Shown here piece after piece: positions 6,856 to 14,968 of a stretch of DNA of 22,160 bases (the first letter of the stretch is position 1; the number at the start of each line of letters is the position of its first letter). Made by a program: the position numbers and the translations under genes. A model generated the notes under the pieces. It did no database searches. It was not told the DNA's origin and was given only the letters and a program-made list of their open reading frames with translations. The DNA comes from Puniceicoccales bacterium. Its GTDB lineage: Bacteria; Verrucomicrobiota; Verrucomicrobiia; Opitutales; JAIRKQ01. The stretch is taken from the NCBI GenBank assembly GCA_031266155.1, contig JAISBO010000001.1, forward strand, positions 1 through 22,160. The letters are read 5' to 3'.

Positions 6856-7851
6856 CTATTTTCCCTCCTCAACTAATTGTTTAGATTCTTCGAGAGCCCA
6901 AAATTCTTCGAAAGCACAATTGGTGATGATATCGATGTAAAGCCAGATTGCCTCCCGATATGCCTTATGCTTGATCTTTTGGTCTTTGGCGTTGTTTATA
7001 ATTTCATCGTAATGTATAACCTCGGTACAACCGACGTTTTCTAGGGTTCCTCCGAATTCAAACCATCGATGGGTTAGGATTAAAGTGCTTCTAATTCTAT
7101 TACCTAGCAGAGCAATGAACGGATTGCAACTTACTATCACCATCGCACCAGGGGAACGGGACAGGTTTCCGATTATATTTTGTTCTTGTGTTTTCATTTT
7201 TTGTTTGCCGTCTACAAACTCGCATGAAAAAGAGTATTCACCAAGTTCTTGTTCCCAAATCAATTGGGCAGCACATATTTCCGTTTGTGGTAAATTTCTA
7301 TCTTTCAGCCGTTCAATTTCAACGGATTCTGACTTTGGAGCCAATGGACGCTGCGAAGTTACAAAGACAATCTTTGTGTCGGGGTTGTTGCCTATTATGC
7401 TTGCCATTTCATTCCTAATAAACTGGCATATTTCTGTCATTGCATTCGTTGTGGATCCAAAAATCATGACATAGTCATATTTCTCTTTTTGTGGTAGAAT
7501 AGCCTGTTTCATACCGAGCAACTCACAGGCTCTTGATAGTTTTTCGAATAGCTTTTCAGGAGTGTTTTCATCAGATTTAATGATGGAAGCGCATTTTTCA
7601 CGGGATTCTGCTTCCGTATTACCTCCAAAATTCGTTTGAAAAAATTCAGTGAATTGCTGGGCATTTGTTACTTTGTCGTCTATTTCCAATATTTGGCATA
7701 GATATTTACTACCTTCCGTTAGGCTGCCGTCGCCATTGAACAGAGGAAGAGCCGTAGCACTCGGTCGTGCAAATATGACCAAAAGAGCAACCATGAAGCA
7801 AAAAATATTTTTCATTTTCCTATTCTTTCCCCTAAAGCAAAACGTACTCAT
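6856..7851 (-). CDS. Exported protein, tandem paralogue A, inside the atp operon
   Basis: 331 residues from the ATG at 7851, which overlaps the atpD stop as ATGA and has GGGAG ~7 nt upstream, so it is probably translationally coupled to atpD. A second ATG at 7815 (MKNIFCFMVALLVIFARPSATA) would start directly at the signal peptide and cannot be excluded; it aligns with residue 6 of paralogue B. Cleavage is expected after SATA. The mature part keeps the same blocks as B: GSKYLCQILEIDDKVTNAQQF, YDYVMIFGS, TKIVFVTSQRPL, AAQLIWEQELGEY, GAMVIVSCNPFIALLGN, and HRWFEFGGTLENVG. Cysteines in CQILE, CQFIR and CEFVD are shared. The function is unknown. The pair may be envelope proteins that share only expression with the ATP synthase. 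Confidence 0.8.
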   Translation of the reverse strand: MSTFCFRGKNRKMKNIFCFMVALLVIFARPSATALPLFNGDGSLTEGSKYLCQILEIDDKVTNAQQFTEFFQTNFGGNTEAESREKCASIIKSDENTPEKLFEKLSRACELLGMKQAILPQKEKYDYVMIFGSTTNAMTEICQFIRNEMASIIGNNPDTKIVFVTSQRPLAPKSESVEIERLKDRNLPQTEICAAQLIWEQELGEYSFSCEFVDGKQKMKTQEQNIIGNLSRSPGAMVIVSCNPFIALLGNRIRSTLILTHRWFEFGGTLENVGCTEVIHYDEIINNAKDQKIKHKAYREAIWLYIDIITNCAFEEFWALEESKQLVEEGK

Positions 7852-9266
7852 GCCTTGCTCCCTTCGATGACCTCTTCGATGGTTCCCTTCATGTAGAAAT
7901 CATTTTCAGAAATATGGTCAACTTTTCCGTCCAAAATCATGGCAAACCCGCGAATTGTGTCCTCAGTTTTGACATATTTTCCCTGGAACCCTGTGAAAAC
8001 TTCGGCGGCATGGAATGGTTGGGATAGGAATTTTTGAATTTTTCGTGCCCGTGAGACCGTGAGCTTATCCTCCTCGGAAAGTTCATCCATTCCAAGAATT
8101 GCTATGATATCCTGCAAATCTTTATATCTTTGCAATATTGCCTGGACGCTTCGGGCAACGCGGAAATGTTCTTCACCAACGACGTCAGAGGATAGAGCTT
8201 TGGAGGTTGAGGCCAATGGGTCTACGGCAGGATAGATCGCTAGGGCAGAAATTTTACGATCCAAAACAATGGTGGAATCCAAGTGGGCGAAGGTGTTTGC
8301 TGGAGCCGGGTCTGTCAAATCATCGGCGGGAACATAGATGGCCTGGAACGATGTAATGGAGCCTTCCTTGGTGGATGCGATGCGCTCCTGAAAATCTCCC
8401 ATTTCTTTGCTCAATGTCGGCTGATAGCCCACGGCGGATGGGGAACGGCCCAGCAGAGCCGAAACTTCAGATCCAGCCTGGGAAAATCGAAAAATATTGT
8501 CGATAAATAGCAAAACATCCTGGTGCTTTTCATCTCGAAAATATTCTGCTATGGAAAGCCCCGTTAATCCAACACGCATGCGGGCTCCAGGAGGTTCATT
8601 CATTTGACCAAAAACCAGAGCAACCTTTGATTTTGACAGGTCATCCACGTTGATGACCTTGGAATCGCACATTTCATGGAACAGGTCATTGCCTTCCCGG
8701 GAGCGTTCTCCAACTCCCGCAAAAACCGAATATCCCCCATGTTCCGTAGCTATGTTGTGGATTAATTCCATGATAACTACGGTCTTTCCAACACCGGCAC
8801 CACCAAATGCCCCGATCTTGCCACCTTTTATGAAAGGACAGATCAAGTCGATAACCTTGATTCCCGTTTCCAAAATTTGGGAACCGGTATCCTGGTCAAG
8901 CAGGGTAGGGGCTGGCCTGTGGATAGGGTACTTTTTGGAGGTTTTTACCGCTCCCTTATTATCAACCGGATCCCCGGTGACATTTAAAATTCTTCCCAAA
9001 ACTTCTTCGCCAACCGGCACTTCGATGGGTTTCCTAGTGTCAATGACTTCTAGCCCACGAAATAAGCCATCCGTTGCTGACATTGCCACGGTCCGTACCA
9101 TGCCCCTGCCAAGATGTTGTTGCACTTCAAGGGTGAGAATTTCCTGTTTCCCTTCGGCATCATATTTTACGGTTAAAGCATTGAAAATGTCGGGAGTTGC
9201 CTTAATCTGAAACTCCACATCGACTACCGCTCCAATAACTTGTACAATTTTTCCAATATTTTCCAT
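7848..9266 (-). CDS. atpD: F1 ATP synthase beta subunit
   Basis: 472 residues from the ATG at 9266 (MENIGKIVQVIGAVVDVEF), the canonical family start. The frame stays open 36 codons further upstream into atpG, but that extension is not conserved. This is the catalytic subunit of F1. Motifs: P-loop GGAGVGKT (155-162); the GERSREGNDL catalytic-Glu region (187-196); the Walker B strand VLLFIDNIFRFSQAG (251-265); LLGRSPSAVGYQPTL (271-285); IYPAVDPLASTSKAL (344-358); and an intact DELSEED (394-400), the contact for gamma/epsilon. The start follows the atpG stop by a single base, so coupled translation is likely. Its stop overlaps the next start (ATGA). All catalytic motifs look intact. Confidence 0.98.
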   Translation of the reverse strand: MENIGKIVQVIGAVVDVEFQIKATPDIFNALTVKYDAEGKQEILTLEVQQHLGRGMVRTVAMSATDGLFRGLEVIDTRKPIEVPVGEEVLGRILNVTGDPVDNKGAVKTSKKYPIHRPAPTLLDQDTGSQILETGIKVIDLICPFIKGGKIGAFGGAGVGKTVVIMELIHNIATEHGGYSVFAGVGERSREGNDLFHEMCDSKVINVDDLSKSKVALVFGQMNEPPGARMRVGLTGLSIAEYFRDEKHQDVLLFIDNIFRFSQAGSEVSALLGRSPSAVGYQPTLSKEMGDFQERIASTKEGSITSFQAIYVPADDLTDPAPANTFAHLDSTIVLDRKISALAIYPAVDPLASTSKALSSDVVGEEHFRVARSVQAILQRYKDLQDIIAILGMDELSEEDKLTVSRARKIQKFLSQPFHAAEVFTGFQGKYVKTEDTIRGFAMILDGKVDHISENDFYMKGTIEEVIEGSKA

Positions 9267-9267
9267 G

Positions 9268-10158
9268 TTACAAACTTTGTGTTGCTGCTGATATTTCAAC
9301 AATTTCGTTGGTAATTGCTGCCTGTCGCAATTTATTATATTCCAAAGATAGTTCCTTCGACAATGCTTCCGCATTATCCGTAGCTCCCTTCATTGCGATT
9401 GTCCGAGAAGAATGTTCCGAAGCTTTGGCTTCCAAGATCACGCGATAGATGTTTTGACTAAGAAACATCTGGGACAGCATAGCGACGACGGAACTAATAT
9501 CGGGTTCCACAATCATGGGACGTTGGTCGGGTGAAATTTCACCCAAATCAATGTGCATACTTTTGCACAATCTTTCCAATTCGTTTTTAAAATCTAACAT
9601 CGGCAAAATATGTTGGCTTACGGGTTCCTGCACCAATGGATTGACGTACTGTGCAAAAATTATTTCCAGAGAATCGATCTCATTGGTTAGGTATGCATTT
9701 TTCAAAAATTCCACAATGGGCGCTAATTCGCAGTATTCCGTTCGATCACTTACGTTGAAATTGGCAATGATCGTTCGCTTTGCCATCGAAATTAGCTGCA
9801 TTGCCCTTTTGCCGACCGTTATAAACTTTACATTTTCGTCCCTTGAAATATTTGTGTTTATAAATCTCAAAATGTTTTGATTCAATGCTCCGCAGAGGCC
9901 CTTATCGGTCCCCATTGCGATGATTCCTCGAGTTTTGACTTCCCGACGCTCAAAAAATGGATGGTGTAACTTGGTAGGTCCCAAATTGGACAAACTTTCT
10001 GCAATTTCCGTAAGGAGCAGCATGTAAGGACGACTCAGCAATGCCAATTGCTGGGCCTTTTTCATTTTAGAAGACGCAACCAATTGCATTGCGCGCGTGA
10101 TTTTAGCGGTATTGAATACCGCTTTCATGCGACTACGAATTTCCTTTATGCCTTTCAT
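9268..10158 (-). CDS. atpG: F1 ATP synthase gamma subunit
   Basis: 296 residues, near the usual ~290. Gamma is the rotating central shaft of F1. The N-terminal helix is diagnostic (MKGIKEIRSRMKAVFNTAKITRAMQLVASSKMKKAQ). The central domain has GTDKGLCGALN (~93-103), the conserved counterpart of DRGLCGGLN. The C-terminal helix ends in NKLRQAAITNEIVEISAATQSL, the conserved part that inserts into the alpha3beta3 ring. The start overlaps the atpA stop as ATGA (10155-10158), a classic coupling arrangement. Confidence 0.97.
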   Translation of the reverse strand: MKGIKEIRSRMKAVFNTAKITRAMQLVASSKMKKAQQLALLSRPYMLLLTEIAESLSNLGPTKLHHPFFERREVKTRGIIAMGTDKGLCGALNQNILRFINTNISRDENVKFITVGKRAMQLISMAKRTIIANFNVSDRTEYCELAPIVEFLKNAYLTNEIDSLEIIFAQYVNPLVQEPVSQHILPMLDFKNELERLCKSMHIDLGEISPDQRPMIVEPDISSVVAMLSQMFLSQNIYRVILEAKASEHSSRTIAMKGATDNAEALSKELSLEYNKLRQAAITNEIVEISAATQSL

Positions 10159-11702
10159 TTGGATTCAACATTCTTTGTTCCTAACCATTCTTTCGCCAAC
10201 TCGTGCAGCTTATTTTCTTCCGATTCTTCCAGCATTGCCTTGGACGCAATGGAGTCCATAAGATTCACAAAGTGCAAGTTTGCATATTCTTCCAACTCAA
10301 CGGCAACCGTTGGAATTTTTTCCACGGGAATTGCATCAAAATAGCCATTTTTCATCATCCAAAGCAGCATGATTTGATTCTCAACGGATTTTGGATGTAG
10401 GGAGGCCTGTTTAAATAGTTCCACGATTCGTGCCCCTCGGGCTAGTTTCGTTTTCGTTTTTTCATCGAGGTCAGACCCAAATTGAGCAAATGCTGATAGT
10501 TCATAGTACTGACCTAATTCCAATTTTATTTGTCCGGCAACCTGCTTAAAACCTTTTACCTGGGCACTTGACCCCACACGGGAAACGGAAATTCCTACGG
10601 AAATGGCAGGACGTACGCCACGGTTGAACAGGTCAGCATCTAGAAATATTTGCCCATCCGTGATTGAAATTACATTCGTTGGAATATATGCTGATACGTC
10701 ACCGGCCTGCGTTTCTATGAATGGTAAAGCCGTAAGAGAGCCACCTCCATTTTCTTCATTCATCCTAGCAGCCCGCTCCAAAAGTCGAGAATGTAAATAA
10801 AAAACATCGCCTGGGAAAGCTTCTCGTCCTGCGGGACGTTTTAGGATCAATGAAAGTTGGCGGTATGCTACGGCATGTTTCGAAAGGTCGTCATAGACTA
10901 TCAGTGCATCCATCCCATTTTGCATGAACCATTCGCCCATGGCGCAACCCGCATAGGGGGCGATGTACTGGTTCGAAGCACTGTCGGAGGCGGTGGATGA
11001 CACAATAATTGTGTATTCAAGGGCATTGAACTCTTCCAACGTATGAATCATTCGGGCGATGGTGGAGTTTTTTTGCCCAATGGCCACGTATATGGAATAT
11101 ACTGGACGGAATGCCGGGTTCCCACTGGCAAGCCCTTTGCGGTTTATGTTTGCCTGGTTAATAATGGTGTCTACCGCAATGCTTCCTTTGCCCGTGGAAC
11201 GGTCACCAATGATAAGTTCTCTTTGGCCGCGTCCAATGGGGATCATGGAATCAATTGCTAAAATTCCGGTTTGCAATGGTTGATTGACAGCTTTTCTCGT
11301 CATGATGCCGGGAGCAATGCGCTCTACCGGTAGAAAACTTTTACATCCAACGGGACCCTTGCCATCAATGGGATTTCCGAGCGCATCAACAACGCGTCCG
11401 AGCAACTCCATCCCCACCGGGACCGATAGCAATTTACCGGTAGTTCTAGCCTCATCCCCTTCTTTCAACGACGAGTTATCTCCAAGTAAAACGACGCCCA
11501 CAATTTCTTCTTCAATGTTTAGAGCGATTCCGAAAATGTTGTTTGGAAATTCGATCATTTCATTGTACATCGCCCTTGACAGCCCATCGACGGTCGCAAC
11601 CCCATCGGCAAGGGTCAAAATCCTACCGATATTTTTCACCTCAGTTTTGCAGGTTAGATTTGCGATTTCCTGCCTAATCTCGTTTAAAATTCTATCAGCC
11701 AT
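10155..11702 (-). CDS. atpA: F1 ATP synthase alpha subunit
   Basis: 515 residues, family length. This is the non-catalytic nucleotide-binding subunit that alternates with beta and supplies an arginine to the catalytic site. Recognisable blocks: GDNSSLKEGDEARTTGKLLSVPVG (~74-97), LGRVVDALGNPIDGKGP (~101-117), AIDSMIPIGRGQRELIIGDR (~149-168), YDDLSKHAVAYRQLSL (the ~270 region), RPAGREAFPGDVFYLHSRLLERAA, and GISVSRVGSSAQ with the arginine finger. The P-loop reads GDRSTGKG (166-173): Lys172 is present, but the Thr normally following it is Gly173. No strong Shine-Dalgarno precedes the ATG. atpA is first in this operon; atpB, E, F and H are not upstream, because a divergent gene starts 114 bases away. 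The Fo and delta genes must lie elsewhere. Confidence 0.97.
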   Translation of the reverse strand: MADRILNEIRQEIANLTCKTEVKNIGRILTLADGVATVDGLSRAMYNEMIEFPNNIFGIALNIEEEIVGVVLLGDNSSLKEGDEARTTGKLLSVPVGMELLGRVVDALGNPIDGKGPVGCKSFLPVERIAPGIMTRKAVNQPLQTGILAIDSMIPIGRGQRELIIGDRSTGKGSIAVDTIINQANINRKGLASGNPAFRPVYSIYVAIGQKNSTIARMIHTLEEFNALEYTIIVSSTASDSASNQYIAPYAGCAMGEWFMQNGMDALIVYDDLSKHAVAYRQLSLILKRPAGREAFPGDVFYLHSRLLERAARMNEENGGGSLTALPFIETQAGDVSAYIPTNVISITDGQIFLDADLFNRGVRPAISVGISVSRVGSSAQVKGFKQVAGQIKLELGQYYELSAFAQFGSDLDEKTKTKLARGARIVELFKQASLHPKSVENQIMLLWMMKNGYFDAIPVEKIPTVAVELEEYANLHFVNLMDSIASKAMLEESEENKLHELAKEWLGTKNVESK

Positions 11703-11724
11703 TTTCTTTGGAGGATGTTAAATA

Positions 11725-11743
11725 ATTGAACGTTAAATTCAAT
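11725..11743. promoter_or_regulatory. Inverted repeat in the divergent atpA / radical-SAM intergenic region
   Basis: ATTGAA-7 nt-TTCAAT is a perfect 6-bp inverted repeat in the 113-bp gap between two divergently transcribed genes, close to the atpA start. On the minus strand a weak promoter-like pair (TTGAAT, 16-nt spacer, TAACAT) overlaps it. The region is AT-rich, so chance is possible. Confidence 0.25.
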
Positions 11744-11815
11744 AAGAAACGGGTACAATTTAAAAATAAACTAACCTTGCAATGTTTTTTTGGATTTTTA
11801 CACATGTAGCGATTA

Positions 11816-12526
11816 ATGAAAATAGGCGGCATACAAAAAGTTTCTCTGATTGATTTTCCTGGCAAAATTTCCTGTGTCTTATTTACGCAGGGATGCAATT
11901 TCTGTTGCCCGTTTTGCCATAACGAGTCTTTGGTTTTACCTGAAAAATTTGGACCTCCAATGGAGGACCTTGAAATATTTGATTTTTTAAATGCTAAAAA
12001 AGGAAAAATCGAAGCCGTAGTAATATCCGGGGGAGAACCAACTTTGCAGAGTGACTTGGAAGACTTTTTTAAAAAAATAAGGGAGCTTGGTTTTTTGACG
12101 AAATTGGACACCAACGGTTCGCGGCCCGAAGTTTTGGATAGTCTATATAAGGCAAAACTGCTGGACTACGTTGCCATGGATATCAAACACAGGTTCGATA
12201 GGTATGCTGAAATTGCCAACGTTTCTGTTAGCATGGATAAGATAAAACAGTCCGTGGATTTGATTAAAAACAGTGGGGTAGACTATGAATTTCGCACGAC
12301 GGTTGTTCCAGCGTTTCATACGTCCTATGACATAAGGAGTATAATATTCCAATTGTCCGGAGCAAAACGATTTGTCCTCCAAGAATTTCTTCCCGAACAC
12401 GCAATGAATAAAAATTTAAACGACGGTGATTCTATCTTTGCTCCTCATAATAAAATTGTTTTGCAAGACATAATTAATTTTAGCAAGCCCCACATCGGAG
12501 AGTTCAAAATTCGAGCGGCAAACTAG
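11816..12526 (+). CDS. nrdG: Radical SAM activase, anaerobic RNR-activating type (NrdG-like)
   Basis: 236 residues. Members of this family use a [4Fe-4S] cluster and S-adenosylmethionine to install the glycyl radical on anaerobic ribonucleotide reductase or a related glycyl-radical enzyme. The cluster motif CxxxCxxC is visible as QGCNFCCPFCHN (Cys27, Cys31, Cys34). It is followed by the SAM-binding VVISGGEPTLQ (~68-78), then LDTNG (~97-101) and DYVAMDIKH (~116-124). The opening GGIQKVSLIDFPGKISCVLFTQGCN is typical of the NrdG-related TIGR02495 group of ~220-240 residues. No nrdD or pflB is adjacent in this window. The ATG at 11816 lacks a clear ribosome binding site. It could activate another glycyl-radical enzyme; the exact partner is inferred. 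Confidence 0.8.
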   Translation: MKIGGIQKVSLIDFPGKISCVLFTQGCNFCCPFCHNESLVLPEKFGPPMEDLEIFDFLNAKKGKIEAVVISGGEPTLQSDLEDFFKKIRELGFLTKLDTNGSRPEVLDSLYKAKLLDYVAMDIKHRFDRYAEIANVSVSMDKIKQSVDLIKNSGVDYEFRTTVVPAFHTSYDIRSIIFQLSGAKRFVLQEFLPEHAMNKNLNDGDSIFAPHNKIVLQDIINFSKPHIGEFKIRAAN

Positions 12527-12659
12527 CTATGATTTTGAAAATGTCACCTTCGCCATAGGAAGGAACGATTTGTTGAAAATTTTCCTTCATGGGTAAATAA
12601 AGGTTGACTAAATTTGTATGCTTGTAGAATTTCTTCATTTCTAGGAAAGTTTTATATTT

Positions 12660-13178
12660 ATGCCGATAGACACTTTTACAAACATCCTCCACGAGTTCGC
12701 AAGTAGAATAAATTTGTCTGGATTACAAATTGATTCCTCTGGGTATTGCTGCTTGGACGTAGACCAGGGAACGCTTATTCACCTAAAACACGAAAATAAG
12801 CGCGACTCTATGATATTCATTGCCGAAGTCGGCCAAATTCCGGAAACCAATGCCGGGGCAGTGTTGCGCTACTTGCTTCGAATGAACGATAATCCGGAAG
12901 AAAGTAAGGGAATGACTTTGTCTTATAATGTGGAGAGCAACAATGCTGCCATTGGATACCAATTCCCACTAAGGTTTATGAACATAGATAAATTCGAAGA
13001 ATTTTTTAAAGTATTCTTGGATGAAGTAGACCGCTGGAAGCAAAAGATGGTCCTCTATACGCAGGGGACATTGCCGAAGGGAGAAAAGGCATCGGGTAAC
13101 GATAACGCCGGCGGAACATCTTCAACGGATTCAACAATTCCCCAAGGAAATGTACCCGAATTCATAATAGGGGCATGA
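12660..13178 (+). CDS. CesT/SycE-like class I type III secretion chaperone
   Basis: 172 residues. Class I chaperones are small dimers that bind the N-terminal part of a type III secreted effector and keep it export-competent. The fold pattern is visible: a first helix (FTNILHEFASRINLSGLQID), beta strands (GYCCLDVDQGTLIHLKHE; SMIFIAEVGQIPE), a helix with LLRMND (~71-76), strands (GMTLSYNVESNNAAIGYQFPLRF) and a C-terminal helix ending in EVDRWKQKM (~134-142), all as in the CesT/Tir-chaperone family. After that comes a Ser/Thr/Gly-rich low-complexity tail (~145-172) that is unusual for the family. An AGGAAAG ribosome site lies ~10 nt upstream. No effector gene is immediately beside it. The next gene follows with no gap. 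Confidence 0.75.
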   Translation: MPIDTFTNILHEFASRINLSGLQIDSSGYCCLDVDQGTLIHLKHENKRDSMIFIAEVGQIPETNAGAVLRYLLRMNDNPEESKGMTLSYNVESNNAAIGYQFPLRFMNIDKFEEFFKVFLDEVDRWKQKMVLYTQGTLPKGEKASGNDNAGGTSSTDSTIPQGNVPEFIIGA

Positions 13179-14804
13179 GTGGACGTTATTTCCCTAAAGG
13201 CGGTCGGTTCAATGATGGGGGAAGCGGTCGCCGCTGGCTTTGGCAATGGTCGAAGATGTGGTATTTTGATTTTTTCATTGCAAATTTTACATAAAAAAAA
13301 TAACGTCAATTTCGTGGGAAGTAGGTTTTCTCGTATTGCTGTTATAGTAGGCTGTGTTTTCTTTTTAATTTTTCTCAATGGCACTGCCTATGCCATCACA
13401 CATTCTGCCGTAAATTTCCCCGTACCTATCCAAGAGTATAAAGCACTGGAAGCCGGGAAAAATCTTTCATTGGGGGGAATTCTAAAACATCGCGTACTAG
13501 CTTCGCCGTTTAATTTAATCGCAACGGCCCTGTTTCTATGTGCAATTATCCATACTTTCTTCGCCTCACGGTTCCTGATGTTGTCTAAGAAAATTTCTGA
13601 CTCCAACGGAGAAAATTTACCGGGGAAATACTTTTTGGCAACCATTTGCCATTTCCTTGGAGAGGTTGAAGCAGTTTTTGGGATTTGGGCAATTCCGCTG
13701 CTAATCTGTATGGCTATCTTTTTCGGATGGCATGCGCTGGGGCATTATTTCAATAATGTTGTGAGCTTTGCGGAACCGGTTTTTGTCGTCATTATTATGG
13801 CTATTTCGGCTACACGTCCGGTTTTATCGTTGGCAGAATCTATTTTGCAACGAATTGCCAGCCTGGGAAAAAGAACGGTGGCAGCCTGGTGGATATCCAT
13901 TCTGATCGCCGCTCCATTCATGGGGTCATTTATTACCGAACCCGCCGCCATGACCATAGGGGCCATGTTGCTTGCAAAACAATTTTACGAACTGCGACCT
14001 TCGAAAAAATTGTGCTACGCCACCCTGGGATTGTTGTTCGTGAATGTCTCCGTCGGTGGAACATTGACCCACTTTGCAGCACCGCCCATAGTGATGGTTG
14101 CCCACAAATGGCACCTAACAATTGGCCGCGTGTTCATGCTACTGGGTTCCCATGCCATCGTGGGAGTTGTTGCCAGCACTCTGGTGTACTATTTAATTTT
14201 CAGAAAAGAATTTTCCGATTTACAAAGCAGATGCGACGGCATCGATAAAAAGTATGAGGACAATAAAGCGATTCCAATGGTGATTACCATTACTCACTGC
14301 CTGTTCCTGGCATGGACAGTATTAAACTTACATACTCCCGCATTGGTAATAGCAGGGTTTTTATTTTTTCTGGCATTTGTAAAAGCTACAAAAACATATC
14401 AGGGCGATGTGGGCTTAAAATCTCCCATTTTAGTCGGATTTTTCCTGGCTAGCCTGGTAACCTTTGGAGGGTTACAGGAATGGTGGATATCGCCGGTGCT
14501 AAAAAGTTTAAAAGAATTTCAGCTGTTTGTGGGCTCCACAATTTTGACCGCGTTCAACGATAACGCGGCCATAACCTATTTATCTTCCCTTGTTTCCGAA
14601 TTTTCCACGAATCCATCCATGCAAAAAGCTGTCCTGTCTGGAGCTGTAACGGGTGGAGGATTAACGGTGATCGCCAATGCTCCAAATCCTGCGGGACAGA
14701 ATGTTTTGTCGAAATATTTCGTCGATGGAATCTCGCCCCTATATTTATTCTTGGGAGCCATAATTCCTACACTATTGGTAGCCCTAAGTTTTAACTGTTG
14801 GTAA
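13179..14804 (+). CDS. Putative Na+/H+ antiporter (DUF1504-like membrane protein)
   Basis: A polytopic inner-membrane protein with about 11-12 hydrophobic segments. Family-like blocks: EAGKNLSLGGILKHRVLASPFNL, IHTFFASRFLMLS, GEVEAVFGIWA, SFITEPAAMTIGAMLLAKQFYEL, VSVGGTLTHFAAPPIVMVAHKW, ILTAFNDNAAITYLSSL, and GGGLTVIANAPNPAGQ. The paired Gly/Pro/Asn-rich loops resemble the ion-transporter fold. I assign the putative Na+/H+ antiporter family; the ion is inferred. Start: GTG at 13179 directly abuts the upstream stop and has AGGGG 5-6 nt before it, giving 541 residues. However, a GTG at 13314 would place a textbook signal sequence (SRIAVIVGCVFFLIFLNGTAYA) at the N-terminus and give 496 residues, which fits the family better but has no clear ribosome site. 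I keep the longer form with that caution. Confidence 0.85.
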   Translation: MDVISLKAVGSMMGEAVAAGFGNGRRCGILIFSLQILHKKNNVNFVGSRFSRIAVIVGCVFFLIFLNGTAYAITHSAVNFPVPIQEYKALEAGKNLSLGGILKHRVLASPFNLIATALFLCAIIHTFFASRFLMLSKKISDSNGENLPGKYFLATICHFLGEVEAVFGIWAIPLLICMAIFFGWHALGHYFNNVVSFAEPVFVVIIMAISATRPVLSLAESILQRIASLGKRTVAAWWISILIAAPFMGSFITEPAAMTIGAMLLAKQFYELRPSKKLCYATLGLLFVNVSVGGTLTHFAAPPIVMVAHKWHLTIGRVFMLLGSHAIVGVVASTLVYYLIFRKEFSDLQSRCDGIDKKYEDNKAIPMVITITHCLFLAWTVLNLHTPALVIAGFLFFLAFVKATKTYQGDVGLKSPILVGFFLASLVTFGGLQEWWISPVLKSLKEFQLFVGSTILTAFNDNAAITYLSSLVSEFSTNPSMQKAVLSGAVTGGGLTVIANAPNPAGQNVLSKYFVDGISPLYLFLGAIIPTLLVALSFNCW

Positions 14805-14847
14805 AGGGTTTACCCGGTGGGGAATTTGTAAATAATTGTTTTTCCGG

Positions 14848-14882
14848 CCCCGAGCCAGTGTTTACCGGGGATAAAATTTTTT
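14848..14882 (+). terminator. Possible Rho-independent terminator or leader hairpin before nrdA
   Basis: CCCCG (14848-14852) and CGGGG (14866-14870) can pair with a 13-nt loop and are followed within 6 nt by six T (14877-14882). The stem is short but all GC. A second downstream GGGGC can pair with the same left arm, so the two hairpins would be exclusive. It lies 44 bases after the antiporter stop and 87 before the nrdA start, so it could end the upstream unit or attenuate the downstream one. Confidence 0.35.
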
Positions 14883-14968
14883 CTACAACCGGGGCTTGAA
14901 ATGTAAGGAAATAGAGGTAGAAAGTTTGCACCCAGTGGTTTTAGATGTTACTTTGTACGGAGCAAAAA

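Noticed and set aside
8650..9210. A 186-codon plus-strand frame opposite atpD
   Set aside because: A long shadow of a highly conserved gene; Ser/Pro-rich translation without any motif.
9267..9374. An N-terminal extension of AtpD by 36 residues
   Set aside because: It runs back into the atpG coding region and does not match the conserved AtpD N-terminus, which begins at the ATG at 9266.
14799..14813. GGTAAA-GGG-TTTACC inverted repeat overlapping the antiporter stop as a terminator
   Set aside because: The stem is short and AT-rich and is not followed by a T run; the hairpin at 14848-14882 is a better candidate.
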